Shown one piece after another: positions 34,131-44,273 of a stretch of 62,368 nucleotides of DNA (its first letter is position 1; each line of letters begins with the position of its first letter). The position numbers and the translations under genes are program-made. The notes under the pieces were generated by a model. The model was given only the letters and a program-made list of their open reading frames with translations, was not told the origin of the DNA and made no database searches. This DNA comes from Spirochaetia bacterium (GTDB lineage: Bacteria; Spirochaetota; Spirochaetia; CADAEX01), in contig JAKSTW010000005.1 of NCBI GenBank assembly GCA_024402405.1, forward strand, positions 1 through 62,368. The letters are read 5' to 3'.

Positions 34131-36260
34131 ATGGAAACAAAAATTGTTGATTTCAGTAAGACTTCTTTGCATGAGATTTATGGTGAGAACTGTTTTAATG
34201 ATGCCATTATGCGGGAACTTTTGCCAAAAGCAGTGTATAAGGAACTGAAAGAGATCCAGTGGGGAAATAAGATCCTTACATTGGAGATAGCTGAGATCGT
34301 GGCCAGTGCCATGAAGACATGGGCTATTTCCAAAGGTGCCACACATTTTACACATTGGTTCCAGCCACTGAATGATCTTACTGCAGAGAAACATGATGCG
34401 TTCATCAATCCTACTGAGGACGGCCGTGTTATCCTGGAATTCTCCGGCAAAGAGCTGATAAAGGGTGAGTCAGATGCCTCATCTTTCCCCAGCGGAGGTC
34501 TGAGAGCCACTTTTGAGGCCAGAGGATATACAGCCTGGGACACCACATCACCTGCATTCCTTATGGAGGATAATTCCGGTGTCACACTGAATATTCCGAC
34601 AGCATTCTTCTCATATACAGGGGAGGCTCTGGACAAGAAAGGTCCTCTGCTGAAATCCATGGATGTCATAGACAAGGCAAGCATCAGACTGCTGCGTGCA
34701 CTGGGAAATACGACTTCCAGAAAGGTTTTTGCCACTGTCGGTGCTGAGCAGGAATATTTCCTGGTGGACAGAAAATACTATGACACACGGTCTGATCTGG
34801 TTCTCTGCAAAAGGACACTTTTCGGTGCAATGCCTGGCAAGGGGCAGGAGCTGGACAGTCATTACTACGGCAATATCAGGCTGAGGGTGGCCGACTTCAT
34901 GCGCGAGCTTAACTGTGAGCTATGGAAGATGGGTATTCCTGCCAAGACACAGCACAACGAGGCTGCTCCTAACCAGTTTGAGATTGCTCCTGTGTTCTCA
35001 AAGGTGAATGTTGCAACAGACCAGAACCAGCTGACCATGCTTATACTGCGTCAGGTGGCAAAAAGACACGGTCTGGCTGTACTTCTCTATGAGAAGCCGT
35101 TCCAGGGTGTGAATGGCTCAGGAAAGCATAACAACTGGTCTCTTATGACTGATGACGGCATCAATCTGTTTGATCCCGGTGATGATCCGAAGTCCAACAC
35201 CCAGTTCCTGCTGTTCCTTACAGCCGTTGTGAAGGCATGTGATAAATATGCCGAGATCATCAGAGCATCGGCCAGCAATCCTGGCAATGACCACAGACTT
35301 GGCGCTGCAGAGGCACCTCCTGCAATAATCTCTGTTTTCCTGGGTGATGAGCTGGAGGAGATTCTTAACAAACTGTCACGCCATGAGGATATTGCATCTG
35401 CCAAAATGGATTATATCCAGTTCGGTGTCAATTCTCTGCCTGTTGTCCGCAGGGATTCAACAGACAGAAACAGAACATCACCGATGGCATTCACAGGAAA
35501 TAAATTTGAATTCAGAATGGTTGGATCTTCTCAGTCTATTGCTAATCCTAATACTGTTCTGAATACAGTGGTGGCTGATATTTTGAATGAATTTGCTGCC
35601 ATTATAGAAGATTCTGATAATAAATCTGAGGCAGTTCTGAAACTGATTACAGATACATATAAAGAGCATAAGAGAGTTATTTTCAACGGAAATGGATATT
35701 CTGATGAATGGGTCGCAGAGGCTGCCAGACGCGGTCTTCCGAACATAAGCAACAATGTGGATGCCATAGCTACGATTATTTCGGAGAAAAACGTGTCAGT
35801 CTTTGAGAAGATGAAAGTTCTCAGCAGGCAGGAGCTTGAGGCACGTTATAACATTTATCTGCAGGGGTACAGCCGGCAGATAAAGATGGAAGCCACAGTG
35901 ATGCTTCAGATGTGTCATAAGGATATTCTCCCTGCGGCATTCAAATATTCCAAGATCCTTGCATCGACCATCAATGAGGTCAGGAAGACAGGTCTTGAAT
36001 GTCCTCTGGCTATGGAAGAGAATATGGTCACTGACATAATGGATAATATTGACAGGCTGGCTCGGACTGGTACTGAGCTGGAGTGCACACTGCAGAAAGT
36101 GCATGAGCTGACTGACAGTTTCCAGAAAGCATGTGCCTACCGTGATGATGTGGTTCCGCTGATGAAGACTCTCCGTAAATATGCAGATATAATCGAGAAT
36201 AATGTGGGCAGGGAATACTGGCCTTATGCCACATACGAGGATTTATTATTCAAGATCTGA
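34131..36260 (+). CDS. glnN: Glutamine synthetase type III
   Basis: Makes glutamine from glutamate, ammonia and ATP. At 709 aa it is the long type III (GSIII) form. Signatures include FPSGGLRATFEARGYTAWD, VGAEQEYFLVD with its metal-binding Glu, QHNEAAPNQFEIAP, GSGKHNNWSL and GNKFEFRMVGSSQS. The C-terminal helical region (about 560-709) is as in the family. A GGAGA ribosome site precedes the ATG. cysK follows 29 bases later, giving a small nitrogen and sulfur assimilation unit. Confidence 0.96.
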   Translation: METKIVDFSKTSLHEIYGENCFNDAIMRELLPKAVYKELKEIQWGNKILTLEIAEIVASAMKTWAISKGATHFTHWFQPLNDLTAEKHDAFINPTEDGRVILEFSGKELIKGESDASSFPSGGLRATFEARGYTAWDTTSPAFLMEDNSGVTLNIPTAFFSYTGEALDKKGPLLKSMDVIDKASIRLLRALGNTTSRKVFATVGAEQEYFLVDRKYYDTRSDLVLCKRTLFGAMPGKGQELDSHYYGNIRLRVADFMRELNCELWKMGIPAKTQHNEAAPNQFEIAPVFSKVNVATDQNQLTMLILRQVAKRHGLAVLLYEKPFQGVNGSGKHNNWSLMTDDGINLFDPGDDPKSNTQFLLFLTAVVKACDKYAEIIRASASNPGNDHRLGAAEAPPAIISVFLGDELEEILNKLSRHEDIASAKMDYIQFGVNSLPVVRRDSTDRNRTSPMAFTGNKFEFRMVGSSQSIANPNTVLNTVVADILNEFAAIIEDSDNKSEAVLKLITDTYKEHKRVIFNGNGYSDEWVAEAARRGLPNISNNVDAIATIISEKNVSVFEKMKVLSRQELEARYNIYLQGYSRQIKMEATVMLQMCHKDILPAAFKYSKILASTINEVRKTGLECPLAMEENMVTDIMDNIDRLARTGTELECTLQKVHELTDSFQKACAYRDDVVPLMKTLRKYADIIENNVGREYWPYATYEDLLFKI

Positions 36261-36289
36261 CATTGAAATTAGTACAACGGAGAAGAGAG

Positions 36290-37231
36290 ATGATTTGTAA
36301 TACGATACTTGAGGCTATGGGCAATACACCTGTCATACAGCTTAACAGAATGGTGGATGAGAATTCTGCCAGGATTCTTGTTAAATTTGAAGGTCTCAAT
36401 GTAGGTGGTTCCATAAAGACACGTACAGCCTGGAATATGATTCAGGCTGCCGAGAGACAGGGCAAGATAAATAAGGATACAATAATCGTTGAGCCTACCA
36501 GCGGCAATCAGGGAATTGGACTGGCACTGGTCGGAGCTGTCAGAGGATATAAAACTGTCATCATAATGCCTGATTCTGTCAGCGAGGAGCGGCGTAAGAT
36601 AATCCGCCACTACGGGGCTGAGGTGCGGCTGGTGCATGATGCAGGCGATATCGGTGCATGTATCGACGAGTGTCTGGCTATGGCTATGAGAATGGCTGCT
36701 GAGGATCCGCATGTTTTTGTGCCGCAGCAGTTTGAGAATCCGGCCAATCCGGAGATTCAGAGGAGCCAGACGGCCAGGGAGATCCTGGAACAGGTGGATG
36801 GTCCTATAGACGGATTCTGTTCAGGTATCGGAACCGGCGGAACCATAACAGGTATCGGTGAGATACTGAAAGCTGCCAATCCCGGTATGACGATCTGGGC
36901 TGTAGAGCCACAGAATGCGGCTATTCTGGCTGGAGGTACTGTAGGAACCCATCTTCAGATGGGGATCGGTGATGGTGTCATTCCGAAGATTCTCAACAGA
37001 AATATTTATAATTCCATTTATATTGTGACAGACAGTGTGGCTATCAGGACATCCCGTGATCTGGCCAGAAAAGAGGGAATAATGTGCGGAATTTCCAGCG
37101 GAACCAATGTGGCTGCTGCCATTGAGCTGGCAAAAAAACTGGGAAAAGGAAAGACAGTTGTTACAGTGCTTCCGGATACAGCTGAGAGATATTTCTCTAC
37201 CCCATTGTTTGACAAAGATATGATTTTCTAG
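36290..37231 (+). CDS. cysK: Cysteine synthase (O-acetylserine sulfhydrylase)
   Basis: A PLP enzyme that makes cysteine from O-acetylserine and sulfide. Lys43 in LNVGGSIKTR binds PLP; the more common motif is NPGGSVKDR, so the Pro and Asp are changed. TSGNQGIGLA and GTGGTITGIGE bind substrate and PLP phosphate, and CGISSGTN is present. Length 313 aa is normal. GGAGAAG precedes ATG 36290. The promoter of the riboflavin operon overlaps its last codons. Confidence 0.93.
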   Translation: MICNTILEAMGNTPVIQLNRMVDENSARILVKFEGLNVGGSIKTRTAWNMIQAAERQGKINKDTIIVEPTSGNQGIGLALVGAVRGYKTVIIMPDSVSEERRKIIRHYGAEVRLVHDAGDIGACIDECLAMAMRMAAEDPHVFVPQQFENPANPEIQRSQTAREILEQVDGPIDGFCSGIGTGGTITGIGEILKAANPGMTIWAVEPQNAAILAGGTVGTHLQMGIGDGVIPKILNRNIYNSIYIVTDSVAIRTSRDLARKEGIMCGISSGTNVAAAIELAKKLGKGKTVVTVLPDTAERYFSTPLFDKDMIF

Positions 37232-37237
37232 TATTGT
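37209..37237 (+). promoter_or_regulatory. Promoter of the riboflavin operon, inside the end of cysK
   Basis: TTGACA (37209-37214), 17 bases, TATTGT (37232-37237). The expected start (about 37244) coincides with the 5' edge of the FMN riboswitch. Confidence 0.75.
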
Positions 37238-37243
37238 ATGGAT

Positions 37244-37364
37244 ATCTTCGGGGCAGGGTTAGATTCCCTACCGGCTGTGTGCGTATTACGCAAGCCAGCG
37301 AGCCGCAAGGCATGACACGGTGTGATTCCGTGGCCGACAGTAAAGTCTGGATGAGAGAAGAGAT
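37244..37364 (+). promoter_or_regulatory. FMN riboswitch (RFN element)
   Basis: The conserved blocks occur in order: ATCTTCGGGGCAGGGT, ATTCCCTACCGGC, AGCCAGCGAGCC, GTGATTCCGTGGCCGACAGT, and AGTCTGGATGAGAGAAGA, closing a stem with the first block. FMN binding would stop expression of the ribD-ribE-ribBA-ribH genes. Confidence 0.97.
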
Positions 37365-37377
37365 TTCATTGACCATG

Positions 37378-37401
37378 CCCCGGAAAGAACGGGGTTTTTT
37401 T
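37378..37401 (+). terminator. Riboswitch-controlled terminator overlapping the ribD ribosome site
   Basis: CCCCG (37378-37382) pairs with CGGGG (37390-37394) and is followed by seven T up to base 37401. ATG of ribD starts at 37402. The GGGG of the stem is the only ribosome-site-like element, so hairpin formation would block both elongation and translation. Confidence 0.9.
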
Positions 37402-38511
37402 ATGTCCGCAGAACAGTATATGCGACAGGCCATTGAACTGGCAAAGAAAGGGGAGGGGCGTGTGAATCCCAATCCTCTGGTGGGTGCCGTGATAGTCAGA
37501 GATGGCAGGATCATCGGTCAGGGATATCATCGTCAGTATGGAGGTCTCCATGCGGAGCGGGAGGCGTTGGCTGACTGTCTCTCCAGAGGTGAGTCTCCTG
37601 CAGGTGCTGATATTTATGTAACGCTGGAACCATGCTGCCATTTTGGAAAGCAGCCGCCGTGTACTGCTGCCCTGGTGGAAGCCGGCATAAAAAAAGTGAT
37701 AATCGGTTCAAGAGATCCCAATCCCCTTGTATCAGGCAGAGGCGCTGAATATCTGAGAGAACATGGCATTCAGGTCGAGGAGGATTTTCTCCGTACGGAA
37801 TGTGATTCCATCAATGATATTTTCTTTTACTATATAACTACAGGATTGCCTTATGTGGCAATGAAATATGCTATGACAGCAGACGGCCGGACAGCCACTG
37901 TTACCGGAAGATCCAAGTGGATAACCGGTGAGGAGGCACGGCGGCATGTTCATGTTCTGAGAAACCGTTATGCCGCAATACTGGCTGGTATAAACACTGT
38001 GCTTGCAGACGACCCGATGCTGAACTGCCGCATAGATGGCGGACGGGATCCTCTGCGGATAATATGTGACAGCCATCTGCGTATACCGATGGATTCTGCC
38101 GTGGTAAGAAGTTCTGGCAAGATTCCCACTATTGTAGTATGCAGTTATGATGACCATGAAAAAAAAGAACAGCTGGAGAGCATGGGCATACAGGTTCTCT
38201 GTCTGTCTGGTGATGACGGCATGGTGGATCTGAATGCTTTGGTTCGAATCCTTGGAAAACGTGGAGTTGACAGCCTTTTTATCGAAGGCGGCAGCCGGAT
38301 AAATTACAGTGCATTGAAATCCGGTATAGTGAATCATGTTTATTGTTATGTTGCTCCAAAGATTTTCGGCGGGTGCAGAGTTCAGGTGCCGGTGTCAGGC
38401 AAGGGTGTTGATGCTCCTGATGATGCATTCAGATTGGAGATATGCGGTATGAGCCGATTCGGACAGGACATGCTGCTGGAATATGAGGTGAAAAAATGTT
38501 TACAGGAATAA
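37402..38511 (+). CDS. ribD: Bifunctional riboflavin deaminase/reductase RibD
   Basis: Carries out the second and third steps of riboflavin synthesis, deaminating and then reducing the pyrimidine intermediate. The N-terminal deaminase (about 1-145) has zinc ligands His50 in LHAERE, Cys78 in LEPCCH and Cys87 in PPCTAA. The C-terminal reductase (about 150-369) shows PYVAMKYAMTADGRTAT and a FIEGGSRIN motif for NADPH. Length 369 aa is normal. Its end overlaps ribE by 16 bases. Confidence 0.96.
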   Translation: MSAEQYMRQAIELAKKGEGRVNPNPLVGAVIVRDGRIIGQGYHRQYGGLHAEREALADCLSRGESPAGADIYVTLEPCCHFGKQPPCTAALVEAGIKKVIIGSRDPNPLVSGRGAEYLREHGIQVEEDFLRTECDSINDIFFYYITTGLPYVAMKYAMTADGRTATVTGRSKWITGEEARRHVHVLRNRYAAILAGINTVLADDPMLNCRIDGGRDPLRIICDSHLRIPMDSAVVRSSGKIPTIVVCSYDDHEKKEQLESMGIQVLCLSGDDGMVDLNALVRILGKRGVDSLFIEGGSRINYSALKSGIVNHVYCYVAPKIFGGCRVQVPVSGKGVDAPDDAFRLEICGMSRFGQDMLLEYEVKKCLQE

Positions 38512-39146
38512 TTGAGGAGACTGGAACAGTCAGGTCTGTCTTCATGCATGGCGTTTCTGGAAAAATACATATCAGAGCAGAGTTTGTGCTGGAGGGGACA
38601 CAGCTGGGGGACAGCATTGCAGTCAACGGAGTATGCCTTACAGTCACTTCCATGACTTCTGACGGATTTACAGCTGATGTTATGGCTGAGACTTTCCGAC
38701 GTTCCAACCTTGGTTCTCTGGTGACAGGTGATGTGGTGAATCTGGAACGTGCCATGGCTGCAGACGGACGGTTCGGAGGTCATATCGTCAGCGGACATAT
38801 TGACGGAACTGGAACAGTCAGCAGTATGAGGCATGAGGGCAATGCTGTCTGGGTTGAGATCAGGACTTCTGATGATATTCTTTCTCTGATTGTTGAGAAA
38901 GGCTCTGTTGCTATAGATGGGATCAGTCTGACTGTGGCAGAAGTTGGCAGAGACAGTTTCTCAGTGTCTGTTATCCCTCATACAGGAGCCAATACTACGC
39001 TGCTGCAGAAAAGAGTCGGCAATGTGGTGAATCTTGAGAATGATATGATAGGCAAGTATGTCAGGCGTTTTATGGATGCCGGAGCAGGAATATCTGCCGG
39101 GAAAAGCCACATAACTGAAGATTTTCTCCGGGATAATGGATTTTGA
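38496..39146 (+). CDS. ribE: Riboflavin synthase alpha subunit
   Basis: Converts two 6,7-dimethyl-8-ribityllumazines to riboflavin plus a pyrimidine. It is made of two similar lumazine-binding halves: [12 protein letters not shown] with AVNGVCLTV, then [12 protein letters not shown] with AIDGISLTV. Length 216 aa fits. The start lies within the end of ribD. The typical gap before ribBA has AAGGAG. Confidence 0.96.
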   Translation: MFTGIIEETGTVRSVFMHGVSGKIHIRAEFVLEGTQLGDSIAVNGVCLTVTSMTSDGFTADVMAETFRRSNLGSLVTGDVVNLERAMAADGRFGGHIVSGHIDGTGTVSSMRHEGNAVWVEIRTSDDILSLIVEKGSVAIDGISLTVAEVGRDSFSVSVIPHTGANTTLLQKRVGNVVNLENDMIGKYVRRFMDAGAGISAGKSHITEDFLRDNGF

Positions 39147-39171
39147 ATTAAAAAATATAAGGAGTTTTCTT

Positions 39172-40377
39172 ATGGAATATAAATATAACACTATTGAAGA
39201 GGCTCTGGATGAACTCAGGGCCGGACATATAATTCTGGTCACAGATGATCCTGACCGGGAGAATGAAGGTGACATGATCTGCGCCGCAGAGTTTGCGACC
39301 CAGGCTAATGTGAATTTCATGGCTTCCTATGCCAAAGGTCTTATCTGCACACCGATGAGCGCAGAGATAGCATTCAGACTGGGACTGCCCCCTATGGTAA
39401 CAGAGAATACTGATAACCATGAGACAGCATTTACTGTGTCCATAGATCATGTCAGCACCACCACAGGAATCTCAGCGGCTGAGCGTTCCATCACTGCCCT
39501 CCAGTGTGTCAATGACCAGTCAAAGCCTCAGGATTTCAGACGTCCTGGACATATGTTCCCTCTGACTGCCAGAAAGGGTGGTGTTCTTGTCCGCAACGGT
39601 CATACTGAGGCAACTGTGGATCTGTGCCGTCTTGCCGGTCTGAAAGAATGCGGTCTGTGCTGCGAGGTCATGGATGATGACGGAACCATGATGCGGACAC
39701 CTAAACTTTGGAAGCTGGCTGAGAAATATGGCATCAAGTTTATCACGATCAAAGCGCTTCAGGATTACTGCCGTATCCATGAAAAACATGTTGTCCGCGA
39801 AGCCAAAGCCAAATTGCCTACAGAATATGGTGATTTTGATATCTACGGATATGTGAATGAGATCACTGGCGAGAATCATATTGCTCTGGTCAAGGGAGAG
39901 ATCGGTGATGGTGAGAATGTGCTCTGCCGTGTCCATTCTGAATGTATGACCGGTGATGTGTTCGGATCAAAGAGATGTGACTGTGGTCAGCAGCTTCACA
40001 AGGCTATGGAACTGATACAGAAAGAGGGCCGCGGTGTCATCCTGTATATGCGTCAGGAGGGAAGGGGCATCGGACTTATCAACAAGCTGAAAAGCTATGT
40101 GCTGCAGGAGCAGGGATGTGATACTGTGGAAGCCAACATCAAGCTGGGATTCCAGCCTGATCTCCGGGAATACTGGATAGGTGCTCAGATCCTCTGTGAT
40201 CTCGGCATTAAGTCTCTCAGACTGCTTACCAATAATCCTGGTAAAGTTTACGGACTGGATGGTTTCGGACTGCATGTGGCCCAGCGTGTTCCTATTGAGG
40301 TTGAGCCCCAGCAGTATGACAGATTTTATCTTCAGACAAAGAAAGATAAGATGGGACATATTTTTACAAAATTCTGA
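39172..40377 (+). CDS. ribBA: Bifunctional DHBP synthase / GTP cyclohydrolase II
   Basis: Supplies both precursors of riboflavin. The N-terminal half (about 1-200) makes 3,4-dihydroxy-2-butanone phosphate ([24 protein letters not shown]). The C-terminal half opens GTP ([19 protein letters not shown] carries the three zinc Cys; RQEGRGIGL follows). The ATG at 39172 has AAGGAG upstream. Length 401 aa is normal. Confidence 0.97.
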   Translation: MEYKYNTIEEALDELRAGHIILVTDDPDRENEGDMICAAEFATQANVNFMASYAKGLICTPMSAEIAFRLGLPPMVTENTDNHETAFTVSIDHVSTTTGISAAERSITALQCVNDQSKPQDFRRPGHMFPLTARKGGVLVRNGHTEATVDLCRLAGLKECGLCCEVMDDDGTMMRTPKLWKLAEKYGIKFITIKALQDYCRIHEKHVVREAKAKLPTEYGDFDIYGYVNEITGENHIALVKGEIGDGENVLCRVHSECMTGDVFGSKRCDCGQQLHKAMELIQKEGRGVILYMRQEGRGIGLINKLKSYVLQEQGCDTVEANIKLGFQPDLREYWIGAQILCDLGIKSLRLLTNNPGKVYGLDGFGLHVAQRVPIEVEPQQYDRFYLQTKKDKMGHIFTKF

Positions 40378-40398
40378 TGATATTAAGTGAGGTATAAA

Positions 40399-40863
40399 AT
40401 GAATTTACTTGAGGGAAAATTAGTCGCTCCTGATGGAATGAGGGTTGGAATTGTCGCTTCCCGTTTCAATGAGATTATTGTGAACAAGCTTCTTTCCGGA
40501 GCTGTGGATGGTCTGGTCCGCCATGGTGTTAAAGAAGAAAATATTACAGCTGCATGGGTACCTGGTGCTTTTGAGATCCCATTGGTTGCTGATAAAATGG
40601 CTGCCAGCGGAAAGTATGATGCTGTCATTGCTGTGGGTGCTGTCATCCGCGGTTCCACAAGCCATTATGACTATGTGTGCAATGAGGTTTCCAAAGGTGT
40701 GGCACAGGTAGGACTTAAAAACGGTGTCCCTGTCCTTTTCGGTGTCATAACTACAGAGAATATTGAGCAGGCTATTGAGCGTGCCGGTTCCAAGGCTGGA
40801 AACAAGGGATATGACTGCGCACTTTCTGCTGTTGAGATGGTGAATCTGATCAAGAAATTGTGA
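40399..40863 (+). CDS. ribH: Lumazine synthase
   Basis: Joins the two precursors into 6,7-dimethyl-8-ribityllumazine. A 154-aa protein with [40 protein letters not shown] with the catalytic His, and [11 protein letters not shown]. It ends sharing bases with the GTG start of the MATE gene. Confidence 0.97.
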   Translation: MNLLEGKLVAPDGMRVGIVASRFNEIIVNKLLSGAVDGLVRHGVKEENITAAWVPGAFEIPLVADKMAASGKYDAVIAVGAVIRGSTSHYDYVCNEVSKGVAQVGLKNGVPVLFGVITTENIEQAIERAGSKAGNKGYDCALSAVEMVNLIKKL

Positions 40864-42182
40864 GAACGATAGAACTCTGCCAGGGTTCACTTTATAAAAA
40901 TATTTTTCTCTTCAGTGTTCCGCTGATTTTTACAAACCTGCTTCAGGTCTTTTTCAATATGACTGACATTGCGGTGCTGGGGCATTTTGTGGGAACAGGT
41001 GCACTGGGTGCTGTGGGCTCCACTACCATGTTCCTGTATTTCTTCACCGGACTGGTCATGGGGCTTGCCAGTGGTGTCAATGTCATTGTGGCATATTTTG
41101 CAGGCGCAGGTAGAAATAAGCATCGGGATTCCACCATTTACACCTCGTTTGTTGTGTGTCTTGCTGCAGGTCTGCTTCTCATGATCCTGGGAATGACATT
41201 CACTTCCAGAGTCCTGGTCCTGCTGGATACCAAACCGGAGCTGCTGGAAGATGCTGTGCTGTATGCCAGAATATATCTCCTGGGGCTTCCTGCCCTGGCG
41301 CTGTATAATTTCGGAAACGGTGTGCTGAACGGATGCGGCGATACCAGACGGCCGCTCATTTATCTTTCTGCCGCAGGTATTGTCAATGTGATCCTTGATC
41401 TGGTGCTGGTTCTTGTGTTCCATATGGGAATTGCAGGAGTGGCCGCAGCCAGTGCTGTCAGTCAGTATGTCTCTGCAGTTCTTATTATCCCGGCTGCATT
41501 TGGATATTTTGAGGATCGTTCTGCACCTCTCCGTTCATATTTTGATGTCAGAAAAATGGTGAGGATCCTTCAGGTCGGTGTTCCTGCCGGAATCCAGTGG
41601 TCTATTTTTGCATCTGCCAATATGTTTATCCAGTATGGACTTAATTCTTTTGATGCTGTGACTGTGGCAGGGTGTTCAGCGGCAGATAAATATGACGGAC
41701 TTGTCTATCAGGTCATGGGAGCATTCTATGTAGCCTGTGCCAGTTTTATCGGGCAGAATTATGGTGCAGGTAATAAAAGCAGAGTACTGAAGACATATTA
41801 TATCAGCCTTGGATATTCTGTTGCCGCAGGACTTGTTCTGGGAATAATTATTTACCTGAACGGAGCGTCAATGCTTTCAGTTTTTACTTCAGACCGGAAT
41901 GCTGTCAGTGCTGGACTGGTAAGGCTTCAGATAATGTCATTCTCTTTCTGGGTTGCCCCTTTCATGGATTGTACTGTCGCTGCCGCAAGGGGACTTGGCA
42001 AGACGCTGGTTCCGTCATTCATCATTATCATGGGATCCTGTGTCTACCGTATTATCTGGATTTTTACAGTATTCGCATACTTCAGAACGCTGGAATCTCT
42101 GTTCCTGATTTTCATTACATCATGGATAATTACTGCTGCTGCATCAATATGTTATTTTGTTAGGATTTATAGAAAAATATAA
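40860..42182 (+). CDS. MATE-family efflux transporter
   Basis: A 440-aa inner-membrane protein with 12 membrane segments. MATE features include the N-terminal [25 protein letters not shown], then [21 protein letters not shown] and IGQNYGAG in the second half. These proteins export cationic compounds using Na+ or H+. The GTG start overlaps the stop of ribH (GTGA), so it is translated as part of the riboflavin operon and would be under FMN control. Flavin transport is a possible role, not shown. Confidence 0.9.
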   Translation: MRTIELCQGSLYKNIFLFSVPLIFTNLLQVFFNMTDIAVLGHFVGTGALGAVGSTTMFLYFFTGLVMGLASGVNVIVAYFAGAGRNKHRDSTIYTSFVVCLAAGLLLMILGMTFTSRVLVLLDTKPELLEDAVLYARIYLLGLPALALYNFGNGVLNGCGDTRRPLIYLSAAGIVNVILDLVLVLVFHMGIAGVAAASAVSQYVSAVLIIPAAFGYFEDRSAPLRSYFDVRKMVRILQVGVPAGIQWSIFASANMFIQYGLNSFDAVTVAGCSAADKYDGLVYQVMGAFYVACASFIGQNYGAGNKSRVLKTYYISLGYSVAAGLVLGIIIYLNGASMLSVFTSDRNAVSAGLVRLQIMSFSFWVAPFMDCTVAAARGLGKTLVPSFIIIMGSCVYRIIWIFTVFAYFRTLESLFLIFITSWIITAAASICYFVRIYRKI

Positions 42183-42195
42183 TTCTATTTTTTCA

Positions 42196-42217
42196 GAAAA
42201 TATATTATAATATTTTC
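42196..42217 (+). promoter_or_regulatory. Palindrome over the -10 of the adenine deaminase gene
   Basis: GAAAATAT (42196-42203) and ATATTTTC (42210-42217) form a perfect 8-bp inverted repeat around six bases. It covers the TATAAT at 42206-42211, three bases before the ATG. A repressor site is likely; the -35 (TTCTAT, 42183-42188) is poor. Confidence 0.5.
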
Positions 42218-42219
42218 CT

Positions 42220-43908
42220 ATGAAAACTTTGCTTAGAAATGGAATTATCGTTAATGTCTTTACCGAACAGCTGGAAAAAGCTGATATTCTGATAGATGGT
42301 GATAAAATAATCGGTGTCGGTGATTATTCAGACGAGAATGCTGATATAGTCGAGAACCTTGATGGATTATTTGTCTGCCCAGGATTCATTGACAGTCATA
42401 TACACATTGAGAGTACCATGCTGCTTCCGTATGAGCTGTCAAAGCTGTCTGTCAGACATGGTACTGTGGCAGTGCTGGCTGATCCTCACGAAATAGCTAA
42501 TGTATGCGGAACAGACGGTATAAAATATATGCTGGCGGCCAGTGACGGTATTCCTCTGAAAGTTTTCATAATGCTTCCATCCTGTGTGCCTGCCACTCCA
42601 TTTGATGAGGCAGGTGCTATATTGCAGTCTGATGATCTTCTGCCGTTTTATAAACACAGACGGGTTCTGGGTCTCGGTGAGATGATGAATTATCCTGGAG
42701 TTGTAGAGGGAGTTCAGTCGGTTCTGAAAAAGATAAAGGATGCCCATAATTCTTACAGGGTTGTTGACGGACATGCTCCGCTTCTGTCCGGACATGCTCT
42801 GGATAAATATATTTCAGAAGGAATAAACAGCGATCATGAGTGCACGTCTTTTGAAGAGGCAAAGGAAAAAATATCCAAGGGACAGTATATTCTTGTACGT
42901 GAGGGCACTGCCGCAAAAAATCTGAAGTCGCTTCTTCCATGTTTTGACAAGCCTTATTCAGAAAGATGCTGCCTTTGTACCGACGACAGGAATGCCGCAG
43001 ATCTTCTGCTTGAAGGACATGTGGACAATGTGGTGCGCAAGGCTGTCAGTCTGGGAAAATCTCCGATCACTGCCATAAAGATGGCATCGTACAATGCCGC
43101 ATCATATTTGGGTCTCCATGATATGGGAGCTATTGCACCAGGCAGAAAAGCTGATATTCTTGTCCTTTCGGATTTGAAAAGCATCAGGATCAAGGATGTG
43201 TATATCAACGGAACTAAATATCTGGATAATGACCAGCTGGTGAATTTTTCCGAACCTTCTGTCCCTGTCAGACTTAACAAGGCAGTCCATAAGACAGTGC
43301 ATCTTGATGAGATACATGAGGAGAATTTCTTCATAAAACCTGATAGCCCGAGATGCAGGGTCATTCATATCATTCCTGGACAGATACTGACCGAGGAGAT
43401 GATCGCTGAGATAGACTGGCAGAAAAACAACGGAATAAACCTGGATGCCGATATCCTAAAGCTGGCAGTCATTGAGCGGCATAAAAAAACAGGACATATC
43501 GGACTGGGCTTTATAAACGGAATCGGACTTAAGCATGGCGCTGTTGCATCAACAGTGTCCCATGACAATCATAATCTCATTGTGGTCGGAACCAATGAAA
43601 GGGATATGGCGGTGGCATCAAATGCCATAATAGAGATGGGCGGCGGTAATGTGTTTGCTTCTGGTGGAGAGGTGATAGGTAAGTTTCCTCTGCCTGTTGC
43701 AGGTCTTATGTCTGAAAGTTCTGCCGAAGATGTTGCGGCTATGAACAAACAGCTGAAAATATTGCTTTATGATGCCGGAGTTCCTGAGAATGTGGCGCCT
43801 CTGATGAATATGGCATTTGTCAGCCTTACTGTAATACCTTCACTTAAAATGTCAACTCACGGTCTGGTGGATGTGAACAGCCAGAAACTTGTCTCACTTT
43901 ATATCTGA
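42220..43908 (+). CDS. ade: Adenine deaminase
   Basis: Converts adenine to hypoxanthine and ammonia in purine salvage. A 562-aa amidohydrolase of the Ade family with the metal motif DSHIHIESTML, ADPHEIANVCG, GEMMNYPGVV, GHAPLLSGHAL and STVSHDNHNLIVVG in the C-terminal domain. No ribosome site is seen before ATG 42220, and the -10 ends eight bases upstream. It is monocistronic. Confidence 0.93.
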   Translation: MKTLLRNGIIVNVFTEQLEKADILIDGDKIIGVGDYSDENADIVENLDGLFVCPGFIDSHIHIESTMLLPYELSKLSVRHGTVAVLADPHEIANVCGTDGIKYMLAASDGIPLKVFIMLPSCVPATPFDEAGAILQSDDLLPFYKHRRVLGLGEMMNYPGVVEGVQSVLKKIKDAHNSYRVVDGHAPLLSGHALDKYISEGINSDHECTSFEEAKEKISKGQYILVREGTAAKNLKSLLPCFDKPYSERCCLCTDDRNAADLLLEGHVDNVVRKAVSLGKSPITAIKMASYNAASYLGLHDMGAIAPGRKADILVLSDLKSIRIKDVYINGTKYLDNDQLVNFSEPSVPVRLNKAVHKTVHLDEIHEENFFIKPDSPRCRVIHIIPGQILTEEMIAEIDWQKNNGINLDADILKLAVIERHKKTGHIGLGFINGIGLKHGAVASTVSHDNHNLIVVGTNERDMAVASNAIIEMGGGNVFASGGEVIGKFPLPVAGLMSESSAEDVAAMNKQLKILLYDAGVPENVAPLMNMAFVSLTVIPSLKMSTHGLVDVNSQKLVSLYI

Positions 43909-43944
43909 ATTTTATAGAAATATCACGTAAATATAATTGAAAAA

Positions 43945-44018
43945 TCGGGCTGGGCGGATTTGAACCGCCAACCCCATCGACCCGAACGATGTACGCTAGC
44001 CAATTGCGCTACAGCCCG
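43945..44018 (-). tRNA. tRNA-Pro (anticodon CGG)
   Basis: On the minus strand: acceptor CGGGCTG/CAGCCCG, anticodon stem CATCG/CGATG with loop TTCGGGT, T-arm GGCGG-TTCAAAT-CCGCC, discriminator A. CCA is not encoded; a T-run follows. Confidence 0.95.
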
Positions 44019-44058
44019 AAAAAGAAAAAAAATGGGGTGTTTTTCAACACCCCAGATT

Positions 44059-44133
44059 CGGGAGCGAAGGGGCTTGAACCCTCGATCTCCGGCTTGACAG
44101 GCCGGCGCGATAAACCAGCTTCGCCACGCCCCC
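44059..44133 (-). tRNA. tRNA-Asp (anticodon GTC)
   Basis: On the minus strand: acceptor GGGGGCG/CGCTCCC with one G-T pair, anticodon stem CCGGC/GCCGG with loop CTGTCAA, discriminator G as expected for Asp. CCA is not encoded. It lies 40 bases upstream of tRNA-Pro and is probably cotranscribed with it. Confidence 0.95.
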
Positions 44134-44144
44134 TTACCTTTCCC

Positions 44145-44174
44145 ACTATATCAATTATTACTTTAAGGTGTCAA
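44145..44174 (-). promoter_or_regulatory. Promoter of the tRNA-Asp/tRNA-Pro pair
   Basis: On the minus strand TTGACA (44174-44169), 18 bases, TATAGT (44150-44145). Confidence 0.7.
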
Positions 44175-44208
44175 TAACTTTTATAAAATATTTGAAATTT
44201 GTGAATTG

Positions 44209-44238
44209 TTGACAACTGGCACCTCAACATGTTATTAT
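44209..44238 (+). promoter_or_regulatory. Promoter of the foldase gene
   Basis: TTGACA (44209-44214), 18 bases, TATTAT (44233-44238). A TATAAT at 44254-44259 is a second candidate. Confidence 0.6.
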
Positions 44239-44273
44239 TATCTGCAAATTTTTTATAATGTAGGAATAGTTTT

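Noticed and set aside
43989-44177. Open frame of 62 codons on the plus strand
   Set aside because: It runs across both tRNA genes, so it is not a protein gene.
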